From NCBI GenBank assembly GCA_902465435.1, contig CABQNH010000018.1, positions 1-37,518 of the forward strand: DNA of 37,518 bases, given 5' to 3'. This stretch comes from an uncultured Eubacteriales bacterium. GTDB taxonomy: Bacteria > Bacillota > Clostridia > Oscillospirales > Oscillospiraceae. A program made the translations under genes and the position numbers. Within the stretch, counting starts at the first letter, position 1; every line of letters begins with the position of its first letter. This document shows, one piece after another, positions 14,869 to 23,879 of this stretch. The notes beneath the pieces were generated by a model. That model had not been told where the DNA came from. It made no database searches and saw nothing but the letters and a program-made list of their open reading frames with translations.

Positions 14869-16089
14869 ATGACTGTCTCAGAACGACTTTTACAGTATGT
14901 CCGATTTGACACCCAGTCGGACGAAGCATCCGAAACCTGCCCGTCCACGGAAAAGCAGCGCGCACTTGGCGCGGCGCTCGTGGATGAAATGAAGCGTATG
15001 GGAATCGCAGACGCTTATCAGGACGCCGACGGCTATGTTTACGGCACGGTAAACGGCACGGAAAGTGCCCCCGTGATCGGTCTAATCGCGCACATGGATA
15101 CCGCGCCGGACTGCTCCGGTAAGGATGTCTGCCCCCGCATCGTCTCGTATGCCGGCGGTGATATTGTCCTTCAGGAAGAAAAGCAGATCATTCTGCGTGA
15201 GCGGGAATTCCCGCGCCTGCATAACAGCATCGGCAAGCATTTGATCGTCACGGACGGCACCACGCTGCTCGGCGCGGACGACAAGGCCGGAATCGCCGCA
15301 ATTCTGACGGCGGCCGAAGAGCTGATGGCTGAAAAAGCGCCGTATGCGACGCTGCGTCTCGGCTTCACGCCGGATGAAGAGATCGGCCGCGGCGCCGATC
15401 GATTTAATCTGAAGGATTTTGGCGCAGACTACGCCTATACGGTAGACGGCGGGACCCTGGGCGAGCTGGAATATGAAAACTTCAACGCCGCCTCTGCAGT
15501 GGTTACCGTCTGCGGCCGCAATGTGCATCCCGGCTCCGCTAAAAACTGCATGATCAACTCTCAGCAAATCGCCATGGAATTTCACAGTCTCCTGCCGGTT
15601 CATGACCGTCCGGAGAGCACTGAGGGCTATGAGGGCTTCAGCCACCTTTGCGAGATGAACGGCTGCGTAGAGGAGACAAAGCTCGTCTATATCATTCGCG
15701 ACCACAGCCGCGTAAAATTTGAACGCCGCAAGCAGGAGTTCGAGGAAATTGCGGAGTTTTTGAACAAGAAGTACGGAAAAGATACCGTCTGTCTGCAGCT
15801 CCGCGACAGCTACTACAATATGCGCGAGATCATCGAGCAGCATATGGACATCGTCGAGGCCGCAAAGCAGGCCATGCTGGATGCCGGTGTCACGCCGAGC
15901 GTGGTGCCCATTCGCGGCGGCACGGACGGCGCAAGGCTTTCCTTCGAAGGACTTCCCTGCCCGAACCTTTTCACAGGCGGCGAGAATTTCCACGGCCGCT
16001 ATGAATACATCCCGATCGAAGATCTGGAGGCTTGCGTTCGGACGCTCAAATGCATTGCGGTAAACGCTGCACGTTCACAGAAGGCTTAG
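14869..16089 (+). CDS. pepT: Peptidase T (tripeptide aminopeptidase)
   Basis: A 406-residue dinuclear zinc M20-family aminopeptidase that removes the N-terminal residue from tripeptides in the cytoplasm. The metal and catalytic set is present: H75 and D77 (LIAHMDTAPD), D137 (LLGADDKAG), E170/E171 (TPDEEIGRG), D193 (YTVDGG) and the final His in GGENFHGRYE. Spacing matches the family, shifted by three residues from the enterobacterial enzyme as I remember it. Start ATG 14869 follows GGAGAAGAAAG; the frame upstream overlaps the ackA terminator and is rejected. Confidence 0.97.
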   Translation: MTVSERLLQYVRFDTQSDEASETCPSTEKQRALGAALVDEMKRMGIADAYQDADGYVYGTVNGTESAPVIGLIAHMDTAPDCSGKDVCPRIVSYAGGDIVLQEEKQIILREREFPRLHNSIGKHLIVTDGTTLLGADDKAGIAAILTAAEELMAEKAPYATLRLGFTPDEEIGRGADRFNLKDFGADYAYTVDGGTLGELEYENFNAASAVVTVCGRNVHPGSAKNCMINSQQIAMEFHSLLPVHDRPESTEGYEGFSHLCEMNGCVEETKLVYIIRDHSRVKFERRKQEFEEIAEFLNKKYGKDTVCLQLRDSYYNMREIIEQHMDIVEAAKQAMLDAGVTPSVVPIRGGTDGARLSFEGLPCPNLFTGGENFHGRYEYIPIEDLEACVRTLKCIAVNAARSQKA

Positions 16090-16094
16090 CGTTT

Positions 16095-16128
16095 TTGCAC
16101 CGGCTGCCGAATTCGGCAGCCGGTGCAA
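16095..16128. terminator. 34-nt perfect palindrome after pepT
   Basis: TTGCACCGGCTGCCGAA and its exact complement form a 17-bp palindrome centred on GAATTC, 5 nt after the pepT stop. There is no U tract downstream on either strand, so it is either a U-less terminator/mRNA-stabilising hairpin or a palindromic site. Confidence 0.5.
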
Positions 16129-16242
16129 TCTGTCAATGGAAGCCGCAGCCGTCTAAACCAGAAATGTTTTCCCCCGCCTGTTCCAACAAGAATATCCAAG
16201 CCTTTCAAACAAACAAGCAAGTATAACTTAAATTCGCAGGCC

Positions 16243-16285
16243 AAGGCGTCCCCTGTTTTCACGAATGGAAAACAGGGGACGCCTT
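16243..16285. terminator. 18-bp hairpin between pepT and the zinc-ribbon gene
   Basis: AAGGCGTCCCCTGTTTTC and GAAAACAGGGGACGCCTT are exact complements with a 7-nt loop. It lies between convergent genes and probably terminates the minus-strand gene at 16305. A clean U tract is absent on both sides. Confidence 0.55.
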
Positions 16286-16304
16286 GTTGCTCTAAAATAC
16301 TTTG

Positions 16305-16757
16305 TTACCAGACAAATCTGCAATTGGAGCAGACATATTTGCCGTCGATTTTCTTCTTGCTGAAAAGATTGTTGAGTGCGGTGCTCTTGATATTGGTGCT
16401 GCCGCACATCGGGCAGGTGTGGCGGCGGCCGGTGGTTTGCTTCTTGATTTCTTCCTCCGTTTTATCCACGGCGGCATAATCAATGGAGATTTTCCCCTGA
16501 TTTTTGCGAAGCTGCGAGGCAAAGCGCTGCTCCATGGTGATCCGGTCGTCATAAAGCTTTTGATCAAAGTTTGGATTGCCCTTGATAAACTCGTCGAAAA
16601 TCATTTTCGGCGCGATCGTCTTGTTCTTTACGGGCAGAACATAGTTTTCCAGATGCTCCATCGCAGAGCCGCAGTAAAAGCACTTTCCGCTGCCGTCGAT
16701 CCAGTCATAGACGACATGGCCGCATTTTGTGCAGTAGTAGTAGGATTCGCTTTTCAT
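16305..16757 (-). CDS. Small protein with two zinc ribbons, function unknown
   Basis: A 150-residue soluble protein. The N-terminal ribbon has C9, C12, C26 and C29 (YCTKCG ... KCFYCGS). The C-terminal ribbon has C114, C117, C142 and C145 (TCPMCGS ... VCSNCR). Between them is a charged, mostly helical stretch of about 80 residues. Start ATG follows GGGGGTC. I do not recognise the family. Two ribbons flanking a helical linker fit nucleic-acid or protein binding, which is a guess. It is probably monocistronic. Confidence 0.8.
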   Translation of the reverse strand: MKSESYYYCTKCGHVVYDWIDGSGKCFYCGSAMEHLENYVLPVKNKTIAPKMIFDEFIKGNPNFDQKLYDDRITMEQRFASQLRKNQGKISIDYAAVDKTEEEIKKQTTGRRHTCPMCGSTNIKSTALNNLFSKKKIDGKYVCSNCRFVW

Positions 16758-16861
16758 GTTGACCCCCTATAGCTCGGCAAGCGCCTTTCTTTGTCTTTAT
16801 TCTACTATATTCTCCGCTATAATGCAAGAAAAATTGACGAGTATGCCAAAAATTTTTACAT

Positions 16862-18094
16862 TCATTCCGCATTTTTGTCTCCGCATGTCCGTTTGTCCAT
16901 CCGCGTGATCAGCATGGATAGGAGAACGGCCGCAGCGGTAAGTGCGAGGATCATAACATAGCAGCTTTGATACGAGCGGCTGTGATCGTAGAGCGCGCCT
17001 GCGATCGTACCGCCAAAGGAGGAAAGTAAAAGATTCGTGTTGATAAGAGAAAAGTTGACCGGATAATTCCGCGAGCCGAAACAGGAGAGAATGAACGCAG
17101 AATTGGTCGGATTTACGCCGCCGTTGCCAAGGCCGCCAAGCACAAAACCAAATACAACAAGCGGAAAGGAGCGCCGTGCAAGTGCAAGAAGCAAAATTCC
17201 GCCTGCGGCGAAATAAAGGACGCAAATTGCAAGCATGGTCAACCGGCGGCCGATCCGATCGTAAAGAAAGCCGAGTATCACGCGACCAACACCATTTGCA
17301 ACGGAGATAAGGCCGACCGCCGTAGCAATGCGCGCGGCAGACTGTGTGACACCGACCTCCCGTGCGATGCCACCGGCCTGAGAGACAAGTGCAAGTCCGG
17401 CCGTGCTGAGTGTAATTACCCAAAGGTAGTAAAGCCAAAAATGTGCGGTGCGAAGCATCCGCTGCGGCGCGTATTCCCGTGCGCCATCTGTACTGCGCTG
17501 CACGCCTGTCTGCGCCTGCGCGGGACGAACGATCCAAAAGGAGCATGCGGCAAGCACAAGGAAAATCGTCACGCCAAGCACGGAAAAGGCATGCCGCCAA
17601 CCGCCGAATTCCTGCGGCGTATAGGCTTGATATCCCTTTCCGATCAGAAATGCGCCGATGCCGAAGCCCATCAGGAGAATGCCGGAAATCAGCCCCTGTC
17701 GGTCTGGATACCAGAGCCGGACGCTGCTCAAAACCGCGTTATATGCAAAACCGGAAGCAAAGCCGCACAGTCCGCCGAAGCCGATATAGAGAAGCAGCAG
17801 CGAGCGTGCCTGCGCTGCAAGCGAAAAACCGGCAAGAAACAAAACGGCGGAAATCTGCACGCAGCGCGGCGGCTTGAGTCTGCCGGATACCAGTCCGCCG
17901 GCCATGCAACCGACACAGAACATCAGCATAACGATCGTAAAGGTAAGTGAGAGCTGCGTCTGCGTCCACTGTGGATAATCCGCCGCAATCGGCGCACTCA
18001 GAACGCTCCATGCGTAGACCATGCCCGCCAGCATGAGAACAAGTACGCCTGCGGCAGCGTGGATCCATTTACACGAATGCTTTTTGGTTTTCAT
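16862..18094 (-). CDS. MFS transporter, oxalate/formate antiporter (OFA)-like
   Basis: A 410-residue membrane protein with about 12 predicted membrane helices. The first helix and loop (LMLAGMVYAWSVLSAPIAAD) and the motif GLISVANGVGRVILGFLYDR between helices 8 and 9 are typical of OFA-family major facilitator proteins, which exchange small carboxylates. The substrate cannot be told. Start ATG 18094 is chosen for the GGAGGAG just upstream; the frame opens earlier at 18184 inside the promoter/hairpin region. It follows the ptb-buk operon in the same direction but is separated by 230 bp with its own promoter candidate. Confidence 0.85.
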   Translation of the reverse strand: MKTKKHSCKWIHAAAGVLVLMLAGMVYAWSVLSAPIAADYPQWTQTQLSLTFTIVMLMFCVGCMAGGLVSGRLKPPRCVQISAVLFLAGFSLAAQARSLLLLYIGFGGLCGFASGFAYNAVLSSVRLWYPDRQGLISGILLMGFGIGAFLIGKGYQAYTPQEFGGWRHAFSVLGVTIFLVLAACSFWIVRPAQAQTGVQRSTDGAREYAPQRMLRTAHFWLYYLWVITLSTAGLALVSQAGGIAREVGVTQSAARIATAVGLISVANGVGRVILGFLYDRIGRRLTMLAICVLYFAAGGILLLALARRSFPLVVFGFVLGGLGNGGVNPTNSAFILSCFGSRNYPVNFSLINTNLLLSSFGGTIAGALYDHSRSYQSCYVMILALTAAAVLLSMLITRMDKRTCGDKNAE

Positions 18095-18163
18095 AGGCTC
18101 CTCCAGATTTTGTTTTTTCTGCGATAGCGAAACTGACTGCAGAACAATTTGGAAAAGGAAAAG

Positions 18164-18209
18164 CTCGCGCCCGCACAGGTACATAAGTACGATAGGGCGC
18201 GAGTTTCAA
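18164..18209 (-). promoter_or_regulatory. Promoter with embedded inverted repeat for the MFS gene
   Basis: On the minus strand TTGAAA (18204-18209) and TTATGT (18181-18186) are 17 nt apart. A 9-bp inverted repeat (CTCGCGCCC 18164-18172, GGGCGCGAG 18195-18203) encloses the -10 region, with a smaller GTAC/GTAC repeat inside. The placement suggests an operator. Confidence 0.4.
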
Positions 18210-18324
18210 AGAAGGGGGCTCAATGCGTCTTGTTCTTTTCGCCGCATTGTTTGAAGCCCCAACCGTTTTTCCCGCCTTGGCGGCCACAGGCCGAAGAAAC
18301 CGCCTGATGCCGCAGCGCTTTCCG

Positions 18325-19434
18325 CTATTCTTCCCATCCGGTCGGCTTCAGCCAGACCGGAACACCGCTATACTCCTTTGCCGCTTCCTCATGGCACAGG
18401 ACGCGCAGCGCACCGTTCACGAGCGCCTCCATTTCAAATTCACCGGCCATCACCGTCACAGGTGCAAGCCATTCCAGATACTGACGCAGCTTTTCCACAA
18501 GGTAGCCATCGTTTGCAATGCCGCCGGTCAGAATGATCCCGTCGATTTTTCCATAGAGCGCCACCGCGCGCGAGCCGGCCTCTTTTGCAATCTGGTAGAT
18601 CATCGCGTCGTAGACCAGCTTGGCATAGGTATCCCCGGCCTCCATGCGCCGGCGTACCTGTCTTGCGTCACTCGTCCCAAGGTGGTTCACCAATCCGCCG
18701 CCGCGAATGACAAGCCGCTGCAATTCCGTCTGTGTATATCTGCCGGACATGCACAGCTCAATGAGCGGCGCTGCCGGAAGCATACCGGTGCGGGTGGGCG
18801 CCATCGGCCCGTCGCCGCGGGCAATGTCGTTGCTGTCCACCATTCTTCCCTTTCGGTGCGCCGTAACGGAAATGCCGCCGCCGATATGGCAAATGATCAG
18901 ATTCAGTTCCTCATAGCGGATGCCCTTCTCCTTTGCATAGCGCAGGGCAACCTCTTTTTGGTTCAAAGCATGGATCGAGCTTTTTCGGTAGATTCCCTTC
19001 AAGCCGGTTATGCGCGCGACCTCGTCGAATTCGTCAACGTCCGGCGGATTGACCACCAGCGGCATACCGCCATACTTCCCGGAAAAGAAGCGCACGAACT
19101 GTGGTCCAAGCATTGCGGGATGCTTGATCTGATTATACGGATTGCCGTTGCGTGCATGGTCAAGCATTAAATCGTTGACAAGATAAGTACCGCCCGTTAC
19201 CGAGCTAACACTGCCCGCGCGACCGACAAACGCATCGACTCCCTCCAGTGTCAGGGAGGTGTCGGCAAGCACCTTTTCGATCTCATTTTTCCGATAATCG
19301 AACTGATCCTGCAGCTCCGGCATTTCCAGCAGGCGCTCCGAAGGATGCTCAATGTTACGAATCAGTAGATTTCCGTTCTCATACAGTGCGATCTTCGTGC
19401 TGGTGGAGCCGGGGTTTACCGCAAAAATCTTCAT
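18325..19434 (-). CDS. buk: Butyrate kinase (or branched-chain acyl kinase)
   Basis: A 369-residue ASKHA-fold acyl kinase making butyrate (or isobutyrate/isovalerate) and ATP from the acyl phosphate. Motifs are FAVNPGSTSTKIALYENG, GRAGSVSSVTGGTYLVND, IHALNQKEVALRYAKE, CHIGGGISVTAHRKGRMVDS and ILTGGIAND, which separate Buk from acetate kinase. It overlaps ptb by 4 nt (ATGA) and is the last gene of a ten-gene operon. Buk enzymes commonly accept branched acyl phosphates, so the true substrate is open. No clear U-tract terminator follows, only GC-rich partial repeats at 18.25-18.32 kb. Confidence 0.95.
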   Translation of the reverse strand: MKIFAVNPGSTSTKIALYENGNLLIRNIEHPSERLLEMPELQDQFDYRKNEIEKVLADTSLTLEGVDAFVGRAGSVSSVTGGTYLVNDLMLDHARNGNPYNQIKHPAMLGPQFVRFFSGKYGGMPLVVNPPDVDEFDEVARITGLKGIYRKSSIHALNQKEVALRYAKEKGIRYEELNLIICHIGGGISVTAHRKGRMVDSNDIARGDGPMAPTRTGMLPAAPLIELCMSGRYTQTELQRLVIRGGGLVNHLGTSDARQVRRRMEAGDTYAKLVYDAMIYQIAKEAGSRAVALYGKIDGIILTGGIANDGYLVEKLRQYLEWLAPVTVMAGEFEMEALVNGALRVLCHEEAAKEYSGVPVWLKPTGWEE

Positions 19435-20339
19435 TTCTGTTCTCCCTCCGCCAGCAGCACCGCAAATGCGATGGCCGTCAGCTTTGCCTCGGCCGTGTCA
19501 GAGCGCGAGGTAAACACGATCGGCGCAGCCGCGCCGGTTGTAAAGCCCCCCGCCTTCAAATGCCCGAGATACTGCAATGCCTTCAAAAGTGTATTTCCCA
19601 CCTCGAGGTTTGGGGCAATCAGCAGATCCGCATGCCCCGCAACCGGATGATGGTAATGCTTGTGCTTTGCGGACTCCTCAGAAACGGCCAAATCCATAGA
19701 GATTGGCCCCGCAACCAGGCAGCCGGTCAGCTCCCCCGCCTCATTTCTGCGCTGCAGCTCCGCACAGACCAGCGAATCCGGCACCTTCTGGTTGACCTTT
19801 TCCGCTGTACTCAAAACAGCAACCTTCGGTTTCTCCAAGCCCAGTCGATGCAGCGCCGCAACGTTATTGCGGATCATGCAGGCCTTATCCTCCAGCGACG
19901 GATTCGGCAGAAAGCCGGGATCCATTAAAAACAGCAGTCGGTCATTCGGCAGCTCTAAGAACGCCGTGGTGCTGATGACGTCGCCCGGGCGGCGCAGCCC
20001 GATCTCGCGGTCGATCACGGCCTTCAAAAACACCGTGCTGTCTAAATGTCCCTTCATTACGATGTCGGCCTGACCGCCGGAAACGGCGGCAACCGCAGCG
20101 CGCGCAGCGGAAGCGTCGTCCGGCTCATCCTGAATTGCAAAGCGCTCCTCCAAAATGCCAAGTTCGCGCTCCAAGGCAAGGATTTCTTCCTTTTTCCCGA
20201 ACAGAATGCATTCGGCCAACCCTTCCGTTTTGGCGCGGTCTACCGCTAAGAGTGCATCGGCGCTATGCGCGCAGGCCAACGCGATGCGGCGCTTGGGCGC
20301 CGCCTTTGCCCGCGCAATGACTTCCTGAAATGATCTCAT
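19431..20339 (-). CDS. ptb: Phosphate butyryltransferase
   Basis: A 302-residue acyl-CoA:phosphate acyltransferase converting butyryl-CoA (or a related acyl-CoA) to acyl phosphate for Buk. Family features are IALACAHSADALLAV, DIVMKGHLDSTVFLKAVID, the STTAFLELP block, and the C-terminal HADLLIAPNLEVGNTLLKAL and GFTTGAAAPIVFTSRSD motifs. Length matches Ptb rather than the longer Pta. It overlaps both PFOR (upstream) and buk (downstream) by 4 nt, so the three are translationally coupled. Confidence 0.93.
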   Translation of the reverse strand: MRSFQEVIARAKAAPKRRIALACAHSADALLAVDRAKTEGLAECILFGKKEEILALERELGILEERFAIQDEPDDASAARAAVAAVSGGQADIVMKGHLDSTVFLKAVIDREIGLRRPGDVISTTAFLELPNDRLLFLMDPGFLPNPSLEDKACMIRNNVAALHRLGLEKPKVAVLSTAEKVNQKVPDSLVCAELQRRNEAGELTGCLVAGPISMDLAVSEESAKHKHYHHPVAGHADLLIAPNLEVGNTLLKALQYLGHLKAGGFTTGAAAPIVFTSRSDTAEAKLTAIAFAVLLAEGEQK

Positions 20340-23300
20340 TCTGTTTCTCCTCCCAGCTCCCGAAGCATTCGGTAAAGATCCCCTGCATCCGCCTCCGCCT
20401 GCTCAAAGAGCGTCTCGGCTGTCTCCGGGAAGCTCTGCAGCAGTCTTGCGTAGCGGTTTTCCCCAAGCAGGAACTCCCGATACTTCTCCTTCGGCATCGG
20501 AGAATCCAGCATCATGGGATTCTTTCCCTCCGCAATGCGTCGCGGATCGTAGCGGTAGAGATTCCAATAGCCTGCCGCAACGGCGCGCTTCATCTCGCCC
20601 TGCGCATCGCCCATGCCGCAGCGCATACCGTGCAGAATGCAGGGCGAATACGCAACGAGAATGGACGGGCCGTGGAAGCTTTCCGCCTCGCGGAACGCCT
20701 TGAGCGTCTGCGCCGGATTGGCTCCCATGGCCACCTGCGCAATGTAGGCATTTTTATACTGCATCTCCATCAGGCCGAGATTCTTCTTTTGGCTTCTTCT
20801 TCCGGCCGCCGCAAACTGCGCGACCGCGCCGCGCGGCGTTGCCTTCGAGGCCTGTCCGCCTGTATTGGAGTAAACCTCGTTGTCAAATATGAGAATATTC
20901 ACATCCGCGCCCAGCGCAACCACATGATCCAGACCGCCATAGCCGATATCGTAGGCCCAGCCGTCGCCGCCGATGATCCAAATGGATTTTTTCGACAAAT
21001 GCTCCGCGCCTGCAAGAAGCTCGGCAATCAGTTTGCCCTCCTTGCCGCCCACCTGCTGCCTTGCAAGCAAATTCCGCAGCGCGTCGCCGGTTTTCTGTGA
21101 TAAATTCGAGTCGTCATAAGCCTCGAACCAGGCATGCAGCGCCGCTTTCAGCTCCTGCGACTGCGTGAGCGCCTCCAGCTCCCGCGCGGCCGACTGCAGC
21201 TCTCTGCGCTGTACGTCCACGCCAAGGAGCATACCGAGGCCGAATTCGGCATTGTTCTCAAACAGGGAGTTCGAATGTGCCGGACCGCGCCCCTTGCTGT
21301 TGACCGTATACGGCACGGAGGGATAGTCCGTGGACCAGACCTGCGAGCAGCCTGTTGCATTTGCAATGTACATTCTGTCGCCGAACAGCTGTGTTGCGAG
21401 CTTTGCATACGGCGTCTGTCCGCAGCCTGCACATGCGCCGGAGAATTCCAGCAGCGGACGGCGGAACTGCGAGCCTTTGACGCTTGAGACATCCATCGGT
21501 ACCGGACGGTCGCCGAGTGCGACGGCGTCGTTCCAGTTCAGGATTTGCTTCTGCTCCTGTGCAAGCGGCACAAGCGTCAGCGCCTTTTCCTTTGCAAGAC
21601 AGACCTTCGCGCAGCTTCCACAGCCGAGGCAGTCGAGCGGGTCTACCTGCATGCGGAATTGCAGTCCTTCCATGCCTTTTCCGCTTGCGGGGACTGTCTC
21701 GAAGCGCGCCGCCAGCTTGTTTTTCTCTTCCTTTTTGACCAAAATCGGCCGAATCGCCGCGTGGGGGCACACAAAAGCGCACAGGTTGCACTGAATGCAC
21801 TTTTGCGCGTCCCAGTGCGGAACTCTTGCGGCAATGCCGCGCTTTTCGTATTTTGAGGTTCCGGTCATCATCCGCCCGTCGGCAATATCTGAGAATGCGG
21901 AAACCGGCAGCGTTTCCCCCTGCAAATGCTTTACCGGCAGCATAATCCGCTGCACCAGCTCCGGCAGTGTCTCATCCGGCGCTTCCGGCTGCGGGTCTGC
22001 CTGCAGCCAGGACGACGGAATGGAAACAGGCCGCAGGCTGCGCATACCGAGATCAACCGCGAGGCAGTTTTTCTCCACGATGTGCGCTCCCTTCGCGCCG
22101 TATGCCTTCTGCGCCGCTTCCTTCATGTATTGCGCAGCGTCCTCTGCGGGCAGAATCTCCGCCAGCTTGAAGAACGCCGCCTGCAGGATCGTATTGGTGC
22201 GGTTTCCAAGGCCGATTTCCTCGGCAATGGCGGTTGCATCGATGCAATAGAAGCGTGCCCTTCGGCGCGCAAGCGTGCGCTTGACGGCAGCAGGAAGCTT
22301 CCTATCCAGCTCGCTCTCGCTCCAGCCGCAGTTAAGCAGGAAAATTCCGCCCTCCTTTACGTCGCGCACCATATCGTAGGTATGCAGATACGACGCAGTA
22401 TGGCAGGCCACAAAATCGGCGTGCCCAACCCCATACGACGAGCGGATCGGCGACTTGCCAAAGCGCAGATGACTGCGTGTCAGGCCACCGGACTTCTTGC
22501 CGTCGTATTCAAAATTCGCCTGAATGAAGAGCGCCGTATGATCTCCGATGATCTTGATCGAACTTTTGTTTGCGCTGACCGTTCCGTCTGATCCAAGTCC
22601 CCAGAATTTACAGCAGTAGGTTCCGGCAGGCGTCGTATCCAGCTTCTCGGTGACCGGCAGGGACAATCCGGTCACATCGTCCGTAATGCCGACCGTGAAG
22701 GGGCTTTTCCTTGCGCCGGCCGCGTTTTCAAACACCGCGTTGATCTGCGACGGCGTTGTATCCTTTCCGCCAAGACCATACCGCCCCGCCAAGACACAAA
22801 CGTCGCTGCCCGCCGTGCGCAGTACGGCGCAAACATCTTCGTAAAGCGGCTCGCCGACTGCCCCGCTCTCCTTGGTTCTGTCCAGCACCGTAACGGTTCT
22901 TGCCGTGCCGGGCAGCGCCTGCAGGAAGTGCTTTGCGCTGAACGGCCGGTAGAGGTGCACCTGGATCGCGCCGACTTTTGCGCCGCGCGCATTCAAATAA
23001 TCCACCGTCTCTTCGATGGTGCCGTTGACGGAGCCGATCGCAACAAGGACATGCTCTGCATCCGGCGCGCCGTAATACTGAAACAGCTCGTAACGGTGTC
23101 CGGTAATTCCCTCGATTGCCCGCATGGCTTCCTCTACGATCTCCGGCAGGCGATCATAGTACGGATTGACGGCTTCCTTTCCCTGAAAATAGAATTCCGG
23201 TGCATGACCCGCGCTGTGCTGGCAGGGATATTCCGAGTTCAGCGCACTTTTCCGGAAGCGCCGCAGCGCCTCGCGGTCGACCAGCTTTGCAAGCTCGTCA

Positions 23301-23863
23301 TAGTCGAGACATTCAATTTTCTGCAGCTCGTGGGACGTCTTGAAGCCATCGAAAAAGTGCAGAAACGGCAGACTGCCGCGAATTGCGGAAAGGTGGGCGA
23401 CCGCGCCCAGATCCATCACCTCCTGCACGCTGGACGAGGCCAGCATGGCGAAGCCGGTCTGGCGGCAGGCCATGACGTCGGAATGCTCCGCATTAATGGA
23501 ATAGGCGTGCGTTGCAACGGAGCGCGCCGCCACATGGATCACGCCGGGGCGCATATGCCCGGCAATGCGGTACATCGTCGGAACCATCAACAGAAGCCCC
23601 TGCGAGGAGGTGTAGGTCGTTGCAAGCGCACCGGCCTCCAGCGCGCCGTGCAGCGTACCGACCGCACCGGCCTCCGACTGCATCTCCACCAGCTTGACCG
23701 GCTCGCCAAAAATATTTTTCTTTCCATTCGCCGCCCAAGTATCCACATACTCGGCCATGGCGGACGACGGAGTGATGGGATAGATTGCCGCCGTCTCCGT
23801 GAAGGCATAGGATACATAAGCCGCCGCTTCGTTTCCGTCCATCGTGCGTTTGGCGTGGTTCAT
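20336..23863 (-). CDS. nifJ: Pyruvate:ferredoxin (flavodoxin) oxidoreductase, single chain
   Basis: A 1175-residue homodimer-type PFOR that decarboxylates pyruvate to acetyl-CoA and reduces ferredoxin. Order: pyrimidine-binding domain (AIYPITPSSAMAEY near residue 30), a CoA-binding/transketolase C-terminal-like domain, two 4Fe-4S motifs (CIQCNLCAFVCP near 689, CLGCGSCAKVC near 749), proximal cluster CAGCGQTPYAK near 812, and the thiamine-diphosphate site (GGDGWAYDIGYGG near 969, then EVYSNTGGQASKATPRG). The residues look pyruvate-type rather than 2-oxoisovalerate-type, but substrate range is not proven. Start ATG 23863 follows GAAGGAG. It lies 16 nt after the preceding gene and overlaps ptb by 4 nt. 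It lacks the longer C-terminal extension of the Desulfovibrio enzyme. Confidence 0.97.
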   Translation of the reverse strand: MNHAKRTMDGNEAAAYVSYAFTETAAIYPITPSSAMAEYVDTWAANGKKNIFGEPVKLVEMQSEAGAVGTLHGALEAGALATTYTSSQGLLLMVPTMYRIAGHMRPGVIHVAARSVATHAYSINAEHSDVMACRQTGFAMLASSSVQEVMDLGAVAHLSAIRGSLPFLHFFDGFKTSHELQKIECLDYDELAKLVDREALRRFRKSALNSEYPCQHSAGHAPEFYFQGKEAVNPYYDRLPEIVEEAMRAIEGITGHRYELFQYYGAPDAEHVLVAIGSVNGTIEETVDYLNARGAKVGAIQVHLYRPFSAKHFLQALPGTARTVTVLDRTKESGAVGEPLYEDVCAVLRTAGSDVCVLAGRYGLGGKDTTPSQINAVFENAAGARKSPFTVGITDDVTGLSLPVTEKLDTTPAGTYCCKFWGLGSDGTVSANKSSIKIIGDHTALFIQANFEYDGKKSGGLTRSHLRFGKSPIRSSYGVGHADFVACHTASYLHTYDMVRDVKEGGIFLLNCGWSESELDRKLPAAVKRTLARRRARFYCIDATAIAEEIGLGNRTNTILQAAFFKLAEILPAEDAAQYMKEAAQKAYGAKGAHIVEKNCLAVDLGMRSLRPVSIPSSWLQADPQPEAPDETLPELVQRIMLPVKHLQGETLPVSAFSDIADGRMMTGTSKYEKRGIAARVPHWDAQKCIQCNLCAFVCPHAAIRPILVKKEEKNKLAARFETVPASGKGMEGLQFRMQVDPLDCLGCGSCAKVCLAKEKALTLVPLAQEQKQILNWNDAVALGDRPVPMDVSSVKGSQFRRPLLEFSGACAGCGQTPYAKLATQLFGDRMYIANATGCSQVWSTDYPSVPYTVNSKGRGPAHSNSLFENNAEFGLGMLLGVDVQRRELQSAARELEALTQSQELKAALHAWFEAYDDSNLSQKTGDALRNLLARQQVGGKEGKLIAELLAGAEHLSKKSIWIIGGDGWAYDIGYGGLDHVVALGADVNILIFDNEVYSNTGGQASKATPRGAVAQFAAAGRRSQKKNLGLMEMQYKNAYIAQVAMGANPAQTLKAFREAESFHGPSILVAYSPCILHGMRCGMGDAQGEMKRAVAAGYWNLYRYDPRRIAEGKNPMMLDSPMPKEKYREFLLGENRYARLLQSFPETAETLFEQAEADAGDLYRMLRELGGETE

Positions 23864-23879
23864 TGCAGCTCTCCTTCTG

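Noticed and set aside
16095..16128. Perfect palindrome as an attachment or recombination site
   Set aside because: No recombinase, tRNA gene or flanking direct repeat is nearby; a 3' end hairpin after pepT is simpler.
16797..17600. 267-residue minus-strand frame with many Cys and Arg
   Set aside because: Out-of-frame shadow of the MFS transporter gene.
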